A stretch of DNA of 51,697 nt from assembly GCA_026395815.1 (NCBI GenBank), contig JAPLXZ010000016.1, positions 1 through 51,697 on the forward strand, read 5' to 3'. The notes under the pieces are model-generated. The model saw nothing but the letters and a program-made list of their open reading frames with translations. It was not told where the DNA came from and ran no database searches. This document shows, piece after piece, positions 36,793 to 45,526 of the stretch; the first letter of the stretch is position 1; each line of letters opens with the position of its first letter. Source of the DNA: Candidatus Pacearchaeota archaeon (GTDB lineage: Archaea; Nanobdellota; Nanobdellia; Pacearchaeales; GW2011-AR1). Made by a program: the position numbers and the translations under genes.

Positions 36793-37056
36793 TTGCTCTC
36801 TATTACAGATAATTTTTTTAAGATCTATAACTTTGATATTTACATAAAAATGCCAGAATTAGACAAGTTAATTGAAAGAATGCCTAAACTCATTAGGAAC
36901 AGTTTTATGGAAGCCCTTGAAATAGCGAAGCAGAAAGGTTATTTCTCTAATAATAAAGGAATGGGTTTAACTGAAGACTTGGCTAAAGTTATCATTTATG
37001 GGGAATTTATAGGAGAGCTTTTTCCCAAAGATTACCTAAGATGTGCAAGAAATTAA
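36793..37056 (+). CDS. Hypothetical protein
   Basis: ORF. Confidence 0.45.
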   Translation: MLSITDNFFKIYNFDIYIKMPELDKLIERMPKLIRNSFMEALEIAKQKGYFSNNKGMGLTEDLAKVIIYGEFIGELFPKDYLRCARN

Positions 37057-37122
37057 ATCTGTTTATAAAAAATTAAATTTGTTTTAGCATCTCTTCTTAC
37101 GATACATTCAAATAAGAGAGAG

Positions 37123-37851
37123 TCAAGAAAAAGTCTTTAAGACTTCTTCTTCTATAAAATGCAATCTTGAGGGGATTATTATACAATAAGGCATTTTGAT
37201 TTCCATGCTTCTAAGATTTTTAATCTCATCATAAATTATCTTTTTTTCCTTTGTTCCAAGCCTTGAACAAACTAAAATCCTTTCTAATTTTATTCTGTTT
37301 TTCCTTGCAGATTGCTCGAGTTGTTTAAGACTTTCCTGAAGTTCTAAATTGATATCTATTAAAATCAAGGAATGGGCGTTTATTTTTTGGTTTTCCTTTA
37401 CAATTCTCATAAAGCTGTCAGGAACAAAATTTCTTTCTTTTTGCCATTTCGGCATGCTTGCTATTTTTCCGAACTTATATAATTGCAAACCTGTTTCTGC
37501 AATAGCATTCAGAATAGAAGAAGCATAAATGATTTCGCATTTAACTCCTTTTTTTTGAGCCTCTTGAATTAATGAAATGTGTGTTGTTGCTGTTAATGGC
37601 GAGCCATAAATAAGCAGGGCAATATTTTCTTTTCTTGCTTCTTCAACAAGAATTAGGCTTTCAACTTTTTCTCTGCTGTAAGAAATTATTTTTTTTCTGA
37701 TAACCTTTTCCAAATCTTTTAAAGGATAAGGAAAATCAACAGTGTAATTTTCAAGATAAATCTTTTTGCATTTCTTCACAGCTTCCAATCCTTGCTGTGA
37801 AATTCCTTTTTCATTCAACCCTAACCCTATGAGATATAACATAAAAATCAA
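37123..37851 (-). CDS. dphB: Diphthine synthase
   Basis: MLYLIGLGLNEKGISQQGLEAVKKCKKIYLENYT; LIYGSPLTATTH. Confidence 0.92.
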   Translation of the reverse strand: MIFMLYLIGLGLNEKGISQQGLEAVKKCKKIYLENYTVDFPYPLKDLEKVIRKKIISYSREKVESLILVEEARKENIALLIYGSPLTATTHISLIQEAQKKGVKCEIIYASSILNAIAETGLQLYKFGKIASMPKWQKERNFVPDSFMRIVKENQKINAHSLILIDINLELQESLKQLEQSARKNRIKLERILVCSRLGTKEKKIIYDEIKNLRSMEIKMPYCIIIPSRLHFIEEEVLKTFS

Positions 37852-37879
37852 AAGAAATATTTATTTAAAATTCTATAGA

Positions 37880-38533
37880 TTATTCAAGTGATGCTATGAT
37901 TCCTTTTAATTGCTCAACATTCTCTTTTTTCTTGCCATTTCTTAAATATCTTGCTGCTTTTGTGTGATATCCATGGTTTTCTAAAAATTTAAGATTTCTT
38001 TGATACCACTCTTTATCTGAGTTTTTTATTCCAAGAGATTCTAATTCTTCTCTTAACAATTTTCCCCTTTTAAAGAAATCAGCTCTTCCTAAATTATCCA
38101 AGTCAGCATCACATACTATTCCTTCCAAGATTGTTCTTGGGTTTTGAGGAAGTTTTGTTGCTCTTATCATTCTAAGAATATTAATTATATCATAATGTTC
38201 ATACCCAAAATTTCCAAGCAATCTTCTTGCAAAATCAGCTCCGAGTTCTTCATGATCTTTTCCAGAAGGCTGCAATATATATCCTGTATCATGAAGCAAT
38301 GCTCCAATCTTTACAAGCCAATATCTCACATCCCACATCTTAATTCCTTCTACAAGAGCAATCTTCCCAGAAGAATTGATTACGTCTTTGGTATGCTCTG
38401 CATTATGGTATTTAAGAGATTTAGGCAATCTTTCCAACTTGTTCATGATATAAGGCTCTAGTCTATCATATTCTCTCATTAACCCTAAAGCTCTGTTTTG
38501 ATTTGGATTGTAGCTGTCCCATTGTGTTCTCAT
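37880..38533 (-). CDS. HD-domain phosphohydrolase
   Basis: YHNAEHTKDV...GALLHDTGYI. Confidence 0.85.
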   Translation of the reverse strand: MRTQWDSYNPNQNRALGLMREYDRLEPYIMNKLERLPKSLKYHNAEHTKDVINSSGKIALVEGIKMWDVRYWLVKIGALLHDTGYILQPSGKDHEELGADFARRLLGNFGYEHYDIINILRMIRATKLPQNPRTILEGIVCDADLDNLGRADFFKRGKLLREELESLGIKNSDKEWYQRNLKFLENHGYHTKAARYLRNGKKKENVEQLKGIIASLE

Positions 38534-38856
38534 TCTAATGTTTCCTCTGGTTTAGTTTCTGCTATTCCCTCTAGTTTAGTTGTTGCTATTTTTCCTGGCT
38601 TAGTTGCTGCTCTCTTTTCCAAGTATCTTTCTCTAAACATGACTTTTCCACACAAAAATCTCTCCTTTTTTCCATTAGAATAATATTCTCCCTCAATACA
38701 AACAGCATAAATATTTTCTAAAAAGTTACCCAAATCTCTTAAGCCAAAAAGAATTCTCTTTCTATTAATTACTGTTCCATATATCCCTCTTTCTTTGAAA
38801 GAGCCAGTAAAATCAACTTCATCTCCTACATTAAACATATATTTTTTAATTTCCAT
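38530..38856 (-). CDS. Hypothetical protein
   Basis: ORF overlapping HD gene by 4 nt. Confidence 0.45.
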   Translation of the reverse strand: MEIKKYMFNVGDEVDFTGSFKERGIYGTVINRKRILFGLRDLGNFLENIYAVCIEGEYYSNGKKERFLCGKVMFRERYLEKRAATKPGKIATTKLEGIAETKPEETLE

Positions 38857-38912
38857 AAAAAATAGATTAATATTAACTTTATAAATCCTCCTATTTTGTT
38901 ACTACTTAAAAG

Positions 38913-39149
38913 TTATTTCTTCATGCTTCTGCTTGTGACAATTGAAATAAACAAGAGAGAAAACAGCAGAAAGTCATTTCTTAAGATTAAAGAAACAATT
39001 CCCCCAATTAAACTTAAGATTATGATTAGTTTAAACCATTTTCTTCCTTTGAATAATTCTTCTTCTGTTCTCTTAGCAAGCAAGCTTCCAATAGGAAAAC
39101 CTAAAGCCAAGATTCCAATGCTTATGAGCAACTTATACACCTCTTGCAT
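38913..39149 (-). CDS. Small membrane protein
   Basis: Two TM segments. Confidence 0.45.
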   Translation of the reverse strand: MQEVYKLLISIGILALGFPIGSLLAKRTEEELFKGRKWFKLIIILSLIGGIVSLILRNDFLLFSLLFISIVTSRSMKK

Positions 39150-39223
39150 TTAATATAAAGGAAAAATTCGTTTTTATAGTTTATTATCCAAATCTTTAAA
39201 ATCTTGATAGCCTATAACAGATT

Positions 39224-40024
39224 ATGTACAAGAATTACTTGATAATTGCAAGCACATTGGACAAGGCAGGCATTAATATAACAACTGAATTAAGCCAATT
39301 TGGGAATTTTCATTTTTATTTAGTTGATAATTTAATAGATAGTGAGATAATTTTCACAGAAAATCTTGATTTGGAAAAAATTAATGAGTATGATTTTGTA
39401 ATCTTTGCTTCAAAGCACAAATCAGAAAAAAACGAGAAAACTCTTTCTATCCATGCTCCTGGAAATTGGAGAGATGCTAAATTCGGGGGGCAGGAAAAAA
39501 GAGTGTGCAAAACTTCTGCATTATTCCAAAAACAGCTTTTTGAAAAACTGAAAACCAATGCAGAAAAATCTTATTTGAAATACGATGTAACATTGGAATG
39601 CACTCATCATGGCCCGCTTATCAATAAACCATGCGTTTTTGTTGAAATTGGCTCTACAGAAAATGAATGGAAAGATAAGAGAGCAGGATTTGTTGTTGCA
39701 AAAGCAATTTCAGAAACAATTGAATCATTCAAAGAAAATCCATACAATGAAATTGCCATAGGAATTGGAGGGCCTCACTACTGCCCAAATTTCACTAAAA
39801 TTCAATTGAAGTCAAATATTGCAATCTCTCATGTAATTCCGCAATACGTATTTCCAATAACAGAAGAGATGGTTAGAGAAGCAATTGGCGGAACAGAAGA
39901 GGATATTGACCTTATTCTTCTTGATTGGAAAGGTTTGGGAAATGCAGAACAAAGGCAGCAGACTCTTGATGTTTTAAACAAATTCTACATTCAAAAAAAG
40001 AAGACAAGCGAGATTTCAAAATAA
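39224..40024 (+). CDS. dtdA: D-aminoacyl-tRNA deacylase (archaeal type)
   Basis: FASKHKSEKNEKTLSIHAPGNW; LECTHHGP; AIGIGGPHYCPNFT. Confidence 0.9.
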   Translation: MYKNYLIIASTLDKAGINITTELSQFGNFHFYLVDNLIDSEIIFTENLDLEKINEYDFVIFASKHKSEKNEKTLSIHAPGNWRDAKFGGQEKRVCKTSALFQKQLFEKLKTNAEKSYLKYDVTLECTHHGPLINKPCVFVEIGSTENEWKDKRAGFVVAKAISETIESFKENPYNEIAIGIGGPHYCPNFTKIQLKSNIAISHVIPQYVFPITEEMVREAIGGTEEDIDLILLDWKGLGNAEQRQQTLDVLNKFYIQKKKTSEISK

Positions 40025-40025
40025 T

Positions 40026-40556
40026 CTAAAATCCAAAACAATCCCTGTACTTTAACATTCCAACATATTTTATGAGCAAAATGGCAGTGCTATATTTGCT
40101 TTCAAAACCCAAATCTCCATTTTTATTTGCCTGGTTTATTATATCGCATAAATTGTTTCCATTTAATTGTGAAATGTATTTGGAGTGCAAAATCAATGAG
40201 ATTCCTGGAGTGCCTTCAGTTAAAAGCTGGTTTTTTCCTATAAGAAATCCATCTTGCCAAATTCTTTCTCCATTTTCAAATTTAAAGAAAAATAAGGATA
40301 TTGGCTCTTTTTCAGGAATGCTCTTTATGAACTCGCTTGATAGAATTGTATCGGCAACTTTATTTATTTCTTCAGGGCTTAATGGGGAATATTTAACTTG
40401 ATAACTGCTGTTGCCTGCTGCAGAAGATGCAGGATTTATGTTTCCTTCTTCTTTATTATTCATTGTTTTTGCAAATACGATTATTGCAAGTGCGATGATG
40501 ATTATGACTAATGAAATAATAAGTATCTTCTTTCTTTTTGACATCTCTTTTTTCAT
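40026..40556 (-). CDS. Membrane-anchored hypothetical protein
   Basis: N-terminal TM segment. Confidence 0.5.
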   Translation of the reverse strand: MKKEMSKRKKILIISLVIIIIALAIIVFAKTMNNKEEGNINPASSAAGNSSYQVKYSPLSPEEINKVADTILSSEFIKSIPEKEPISLFFFKFENGERIWQDGFLIGKNQLLTEGTPGISLILHSKYISQLNGNNLCDIINQANKNGDLGFESKYSTAILLIKYVGMLKYRDCFGF

Positions 40557-40587
40557 TTTGCTTAAAAGAAATTAGACTATTAAAAAC

Positions 40588-40596
40588 TACGCCCAC
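40588..40596 (-). repeat. Possible short tRNA-Ser 3'-end fragment
   Basis: TACGCCCAC, 9-bp identity to tRNA-Ser 3' end + trailer. Confidence 0.25.
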
Positions 40597-40644
40597 TCTG
40601 TTAATTTAACTTTTGGTTAAAGGATACTTTTAGTTAAAATATCA

Positions 40645-41517
40645 TTACAATTTTAATCTTTTAGCAGTTTTAAGGTTATATAAATCAAACATGACCGCCG
40701 AGAGATAATTATCCGTCGCGTTGTTGCCAGGGGAGAAACAGGAGGTTTTTCCAATTTGATCATAAAATTTTCCTGAAAGACTCACTGTTTCATGTATATG
40801 TCCGTGTAAAGTAACATAAGGTTTTTTCTGTTCAATAAATTCTCTTACTGCAAAACTACCAGCATGTCCTGTTTTTATCTGATCAAGATTAGATTTATTT
40901 GGCGGAGAGTGAAGAACATATAAGGTCTTTTGAGGATTAATTGTAAATAATCTTGCTTCCAAATCTTTCTGAATGGAATCAATCTTTTCCATTTCAGGAA
41001 TAAATTCAAATGTATGCCATCCATTATTATCTGTCTTGCTTCCTTTAAACCTGCAAAATTTTTTTCTCAATTCATACTCAATCTTAAAGTCTCTTGAAAC
41101 CTTAGATAAATCAAATTTCTCCCAATCCTTCAATCCAAAAGGTGTTATTGGAACATAAGAATATCCGACAATATCAAAATCATCTGAAAGGTTTAGTCTA
41201 TTACCATTAATCAGACTCCAAAGAGTTGGATCGTAGTTCTTTAGCATATCAATATTAGCCATACAATCATCATTTCCCATCATTAAAAATAATTTTGAAC
41301 CGGGAAGTTTTTGTTTTAATGGACTAAGAAGTCTGGGCAAATCTTTTTCTATAAATCTTTTTTGTTTTTCTATATCAATAGGGTCTTTTGGTGTTAGGTC
41401 TCCTCCAATAATAACAGCACCCATAGAATTTTTTATAGCGAAATTTACAAGTTTCTTATACTGAGTTTCATTACCATGCAAATCTGCAGTATATAATACA
41501 AGATATTTATTCATCAA
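40645..41517 (-). CDS. Metallophosphoesterase
   Basis: YTADLHGNE...IIGGDLTPKD...MGNDDC...LHSPPNKS...LHGHIHE. Confidence 0.85.
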   Translation of the reverse strand: MMNKYLVLYTADLHGNETQYKKLVNFAIKNSMGAVIIGGDLTPKDPIDIEKQKRFIEKDLPRLLSPLKQKLPGSKLFLMMGNDDCMANIDMLKNYDPTLWSLINGNRLNLSDDFDIVGYSYVPITPFGLKDWEKFDLSKVSRDFKIEYELRKKFCRFKGSKTDNNGWHTFEFIPEMEKIDSIQKDLEARLFTINPQKTLYVLHSPPNKSNLDQIKTGHAGSFAVREFIEQKKPYVTLHGHIHETVSLSGKFYDQIGKTSCFSPGNNATDNYLSAVMFDLYNLKTAKRLKL

Positions 41518-41552
41518 ATTTCAAAAAGAAAAAACTATTTAAATTTTAATAT

Positions 41553-41566
41553 TACGCCCACGGCAG
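41553..41566 (-). repeat. tRNA-Ser 3'-end fragment
   Basis: TACGCCCACGGCAG, identical to 42548..42561 at the 3' end of tRNA-Ser. Confidence 0.65.
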
Positions 41567-41632
41567 AACCGTATTAAAAGTGATACAGTTAGAGTTCAAA
41601 ACTTAGGTTAAACACCAACACCGCATTCTCAT

Positions 41633-42490
41633 TTATTCCAAATATCTTTTTTTATGAACTGTTAAATACCTTCTTATAAAATAAGAAACAAAATATTCTT
41701 CATCTTTCTGTAATGATTTATAATAAGATTTTCTTTTTTTATATTCTATAATAAGCATAGGATATTCATTATGCCATAAGATAAAATTCATTAAAAGTCT
41801 TCCAATCCTGCCATTCCCGTCTCCAAAAGGATGTATCTTCTCAAATTGATAATGTACTCTTCCTGCTAGTTCTACAGGATTCATTTTTTTATTTTTATTA
41901 ATGAATTCTATAAAATCTTTCATGAGATTTTCAACATCCTGCCAGTCTGGAGCTAAATGGGGACCGACTCTAACAAGATAATCCCTAAATCTTCCCGCAA
42001 TATCTGGTTTTGTTTCACCGAAAACATTTTTATGCCAAATTAATAATAATTCTTTTGTTATTTTTTCGTTCTTTTTTAACATCTGTAAAAATACTTTACT
42101 ATGTGCTTCTGTTTCTCTAACATCTCTTAGGGGCTTATTTGGAGAAATCTTGTCATGAATAATCTCTCTTGCTTCTTCTAAGGTAATTGTAGAACCCTCA
42201 ATAGCATTTGTATTATAAGTAAAAGAGATAGAAATTTCTTCAAGTTCTTTTTCTTTTGCACTTTCCGGGATTCTTTTCCATTCAGATTGAAAATGCTCTT
42301 TTATTACCTCAAGTTTTTTATTAATATCATTTTGCATCTCTTTTCTAAACCTAGAAATAATTTCACTTACATCTGCTGGAACTTCAGTTCCAAGATACTT
42401 TTCTTTTGTAACAATTTTCTTACTTTTTCTTAATGAATGTTGCAAATAGAAATATTTTTTATTTCCTTTTTTTCTTGTTATTATCCTCAT
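41633..42490 (-). CDS. Fic-domain protein with putative inhibitory motif
   Basis: HPFGDGNGRIGRLLMN Fic core; TNAIEG matches (S/T)xxxE(G/N) inhibitory helix. Confidence 0.92.
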   Translation of the reverse strand: MRIITRKKGNKKYFYLQHSLRKSKKIVTKEKYLGTEVPADVSEIISRFRKEMQNDINKKLEVIKEHFQSEWKRIPESAKEKELEEISISFTYNTNAIEGSTITLEEAREIIHDKISPNKPLRDVRETEAHSKVFLQMLKKNEKITKELLLIWHKNVFGETKPDIAGRFRDYLVRVGPHLAPDWQDVENLMKDFIEFINKNKKMNPVELAGRVHYQFEKIHPFGDGNGRIGRLLMNFILWHNEYPMLIIEYKKRKSYYKSLQKDEEYFVSYFIRRYLTVHKKRYLE

Positions 42491-42498
42491 AAATACAT

Positions 42499-42549
42499 TA
42501 CCATTACAAAGTATTTAAATATTGTGTTTTTATGATAAATGTAATGGTA
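42499..42549. promoter_or_regulatory. Inverted repeat flanking the Fic promoter
   Basis: TACCATTACA (42499..42508) / TGTAATGGTA (42540..42549) around TATA-like TTTAAATA (42513..42520). Confidence 0.5.
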
Positions 42550-42783
42550 CGCCCACGGCAGGAATCGAACCTACGAGCCCCGAAGGGCGCGGATATTTGC
42601 CATCTCCCGAAGGAGAAGCATGTCTCTCAACCCGAAATCGACCGAAGTCGGTCCGGGGAAAGACAATACCCCGAAGGGTAAACCTTTCACAAGGAAAGGG
42701 AACAACTCTCAACCCGAAGGGAAAGTCGTAGTAAGGCCGAAGCCTAATAGCAATCCGCTGCAATACCACTATGCGACGTGGGC
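42550..42783 (-). tRNA. tRNA-Ser(GCU) with 153-nt intron (42595..42747)
   Basis: Exon 1 GCCCACG...GCGGATTGCTA; exon 2 ATCCGC GCCC-TTCG-GGGC TC GTAGG TTCGATT CCTGC CGTGGGC G; exon/intron helix UUGCU/GGCAA consistent with bulge-helix-bulge. Confidence 0.85.
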
Positions 42784-42824
42784 TTTATGCCACAAGCATT
42801 TAGCCAAATTTTCCTAATTTGAGC

Positions 42825-42839
42825 CTATGCGACGTGGGC
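42825..42839 (-). repeat. Duplicated tRNA-Ser 5' end
   Basis: CTATGCGACGTGGGC, identical to 42769..42783, 56 bp upstream. Confidence 0.8.
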
Positions 42840-42935
42840 ATGATATAATTGTGTTATTTGAGAATTTAAAGTTTATCATTATGAAAATCTTGTTCAATTC
42901 ATAAAATTTATATACTAATTTTTTGTTGTTATAGT

Positions 42936-43565
42936 ATGAAAAAGAGAGGGAAAGCGAAAAGAAAATTTAGAATACCAATCTTTTCTGACATTTTCGGAAT
43001 GAAAAGAAATCTGAAATTACTGATGATTTCAGACATCTTTGTTCTTAGTGGATTTGGTTTAATCGGTCCTATTTTAGCTATTTTCATAAACGACAATCTT
43101 AGAGGAGGAAGCATTTTTTCTGCTGGTTTAGCAAGCACGATTTTTATGATTACTCATGCAATACTGCAGATAATGCTTTCTTACAAATTCAATCCTAAAG
43201 ACAGATTGTGGATGCTGAAAGTAGGAACAGCAATAATTGCTCTTGTTCCTTTTGGTTATATGTTTTCAACAAGCATTTACCATATCTATCTAATTGAATT
43301 TATTTTTGGAATAGGAGCAAGTTTTGCATATCCTTCTTGGTCTAGCCTTTTCACTGCTAATATGGATAAAGGACAAAGAGGTTTCCAATGGTCTATTTAT
43401 TCTTCTTCTGTAGCAATAGGCACAGCTTTAACTGCTGTAATAGGCGGATTGCTTGCTGAAAAAATCAGCTTCCAATTAGTATTTGCCCTAACAGGCATTA
43501 TTGCAATGTTAGGCTTGTTTGTTCTTTTCAAATTAGAAAAAAAGAGTGTTCTTAAGAAAACGTAG
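42936..43565 (+). CDS. Half-length MFS-like transporter
   Basis: About six TM segments; DIFVLSGFGLIGPILAIFINDNLRGG. Confidence 0.65.
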   Translation: MKKRGKAKRKFRIPIFSDIFGMKRNLKLLMISDIFVLSGFGLIGPILAIFINDNLRGGSIFSAGLASTIFMITHAILQIMLSYKFNPKDRLWMLKVGTAIIALVPFGYMFSTSIYHIYLIEFIFGIGASFAYPSWSSLFTANMDKGQRGFQWSIYSSSVAIGTALTAVIGGLLAEKISFQLVFALTGIIAMLGLFVLFKLEKKSVLKKT

Positions 43566-43570
43566 CTTTT

Positions 43571-44449
43571 TTGCTTGATAAGATGAAAAATATGCAGAAA
43601 ATGAAAAAAATAGTTATAGGATACATATTCAATGAAAACAATCTTACAAAAGATGAAAGATTATTCTTAGAAACAGCTGAAAAAGAGAATATAGAATTAG
43701 TTTTATTCAATACTGCAAAGGATATTGATGAAGAAGATATTAAAAAGAAAGCAAAAAACTGTAGGATTTTTTACAATAACAGCGCTGAAGAATTTTCCCT
43801 GGAAATTGTAAAGACATTGGAAACATTAGGAAAAAAGGTTGTTGATTCTTCCAGAAAAAATTATTATGATGAAGATAAATGGATGTTCTTCCTGAAATGC
43901 GAAAGACACAAGATTCCTACATTAAGAACAATTCTCCTTTCTGAAACCATCCCCACTGCAAAAAAAGAACTTGAAAAATTCAATTCATGGCCTGTAGTGC
44001 TAAAAAGAGTTATAGGAACAATGGGGCAGTATGTTGACAAGGCAGAAAATATAAAACAGGCAGAAAAGATAATAAGAAAATTTTGGAAAAAAGGCTCTGA
44101 AAGGCTGCCTATTATTGCCCAGGAATTTGTCAAGTCTCCAAGCTACAGAGTCACGATTATTGATGGCAAGATAGTTCAGACAGCAATTAAAAAGAGTAAA
44201 GGGTGGAAAGCAACAGGAGTCTATGCCAAGCACTTTAAAAAATTCAAAGTAGACACGGAATTAAAAAAAATCACAAAAAAAATCACAAAAACATTCAACA
44301 TAAAGGTCTGCGGGATTGATTTATTAAAGAAAAAAGGGAAATGGCTTGTTTTGGAAATTAATTCAACGCCTGCTTTTGATTTTTTCGTGCAGGAAAGGAA
44401 AAAACTGATAAAAAAAGTTTTGGATTTTTTAAAAAGGAGAATAAAATAA
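43571..44449 (+). CDS. RimK-like ATP-grasp enzyme
   Basis: WPVVLKRVIGTMGQYVDKAEN; AQEFVKSPSYRVTIIDGKIVQTAI; VCGIDLLKKKGKWLVLEINSTPAFDFF. Confidence 0.82.
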   Translation: MLDKMKNMQKMKKIVIGYIFNENNLTKDERLFLETAEKENIELVLFNTAKDIDEEDIKKKAKNCRIFYNNSAEEFSLEIVKTLETLGKKVVDSSRKNYYDEDKWMFFLKCERHKIPTLRTILLSETIPTAKKELEKFNSWPVVLKRVIGTMGQYVDKAENIKQAEKIIRKFWKKGSERLPIIAQEFVKSPSYRVTIIDGKIVQTAIKKSKGWKATGVYAKHFKKFKVDTELKKITKKITKTFNIKVCGIDLLKKKGKWLVLEINSTPAFDFFVQERKKLIKKVLDFLKRRIK

Positions 44450-44450
44450 A

Positions 44451-45248
44451 CTACTTTATTCTTTTTTCATCGTAAAGCTTTTGCAATCTTGATATCTCTT
44501 CTAAATTTATCTTGGCTGTTATCAATCCTTCTCTGTTTTTTATTTCTGATAAAACCTTATGAGGAGAGGATATCATTGAATGTGAAATCATGTCTTTATC
44601 TTCCTTGCCCCCCATAGGAGTGCATAAAGCAACAAAAAATAAATTTTCAAATGCTCTTGTCATTATTAGAGACTTTAATGTTGTTCTTTCCCTTTCTTTA
44701 TACTTCTTCTTATATTTTTTAGCATGATGTGCATAAAGTTCATATCTCCATGAAGCAGGGCAAAAAATTATTTCAGCCCCTTTTTTCTTCATTTTTCTAA
44801 ATATTTTTTCATCTTTTAAATCCCAGCATATAGCTATTCCTACTTTTGCAAAATCTGTTTTAAAAACTCTTACTCTTCTTCCTGCTCTTACTCCATCTCC
44901 CTCTCCGTAAAGATGTATCTTTCTATACTCTCCTTTAATCTTTCCTTCTCGATCAATTAAGATAGCAGTATTAAACACCCCTCTTCTAATAATCATATCA
45001 TCATCAATAATGCACCAAATAGAATTTTTCCTGCATTCTTCCCTAATTTCTTTGACAAGTTCATGGTCAAAACTCAAGAAATCTTTTTTATGGATGCATG
45101 ATTCAGGAAAACAGACAATATCTGCCTTTCTTTTCTTTGCCAATCGTATATATTTTTTTATCTTCTTTACATTGTTTTTTTCAGAAGTATCAAAATATTT
45201 AATCTGAGCAAGTGCAACTATAGGATCTTTTTTCATCCCTATTCTCAT
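44451..45248 (-). CDS. Nitrilase/carbon-nitrogen hydrolase family protein
   Basis: E-K-C triad context: CFPESCIH, YRKIHLYGEGD, VGIAICWDLK. Confidence 0.85.
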   Translation of the reverse strand: MRIGMKKDPIVALAQIKYFDTSEKNNVKKIKKYIRLAKKRKADIVCFPESCIHKKDFLSFDHELVKEIREECRKNSIWCIIDDDMIIRRGVFNTAILIDREGKIKGEYRKIHLYGEGDGVRAGRRVRVFKTDFAKVGIAICWDLKDEKIFRKMKKKGAEIIFCPASWRYELYAHHAKKYKKKYKERERTTLKSLIMTRAFENLFFVALCTPMGGKEDKDMISHSMISSPHKVLSEIKNREGLITAKINLEEISRLQKLYDEKRIK

Positions 45249-45301
45249 ATTAAGAATACGTCAAATTGCTTTAAATATTTTTATAAAAATTCAACAAAAA
45301 A

Positions 45302-45473
45302 TAGCGGGAGTGGGATTTGAACCGCACGACCTCAGGGTTTCCCATGTCGCAACTTCGTTCGGAGGCAATTTTGGAAGTTGCCTATCCGCGTCGAAAGGGA
45401 GAGACTGTGAAGGAGAACCGTAGGTTCTTCTCATTATGGGCCCTGCGAGCACTCCAGGCTGCTCTATCCCGCT
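45302..45473 (-). tRNA. Initiator tRNA-Met(CAU) with 96-nt intron (45339..45434)
   Basis: AGCGGGATAGAGCAGCCTGGAGTGCTCGCAGGGCCCATA / ACCCTGAGGTC...TTCAAATCCCACTCCCGCTA; A1-U72 pair; CCCAU/AUGGG exon-intron helix. Confidence 0.85.
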
Positions 45474-45526
45474 ATATAAAACAGGATTAGAATTAAATTT
45501 ATAAACGTTGTGTCTTTGAAATTCCT

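Noticed and set aside
42530-42817. ORFs 42522..42731, 42530..42769 and 42620..42817
   Set aside because: They lie over the intron-containing tRNA-Ser gene; open frames result from its GC-rich hairpins
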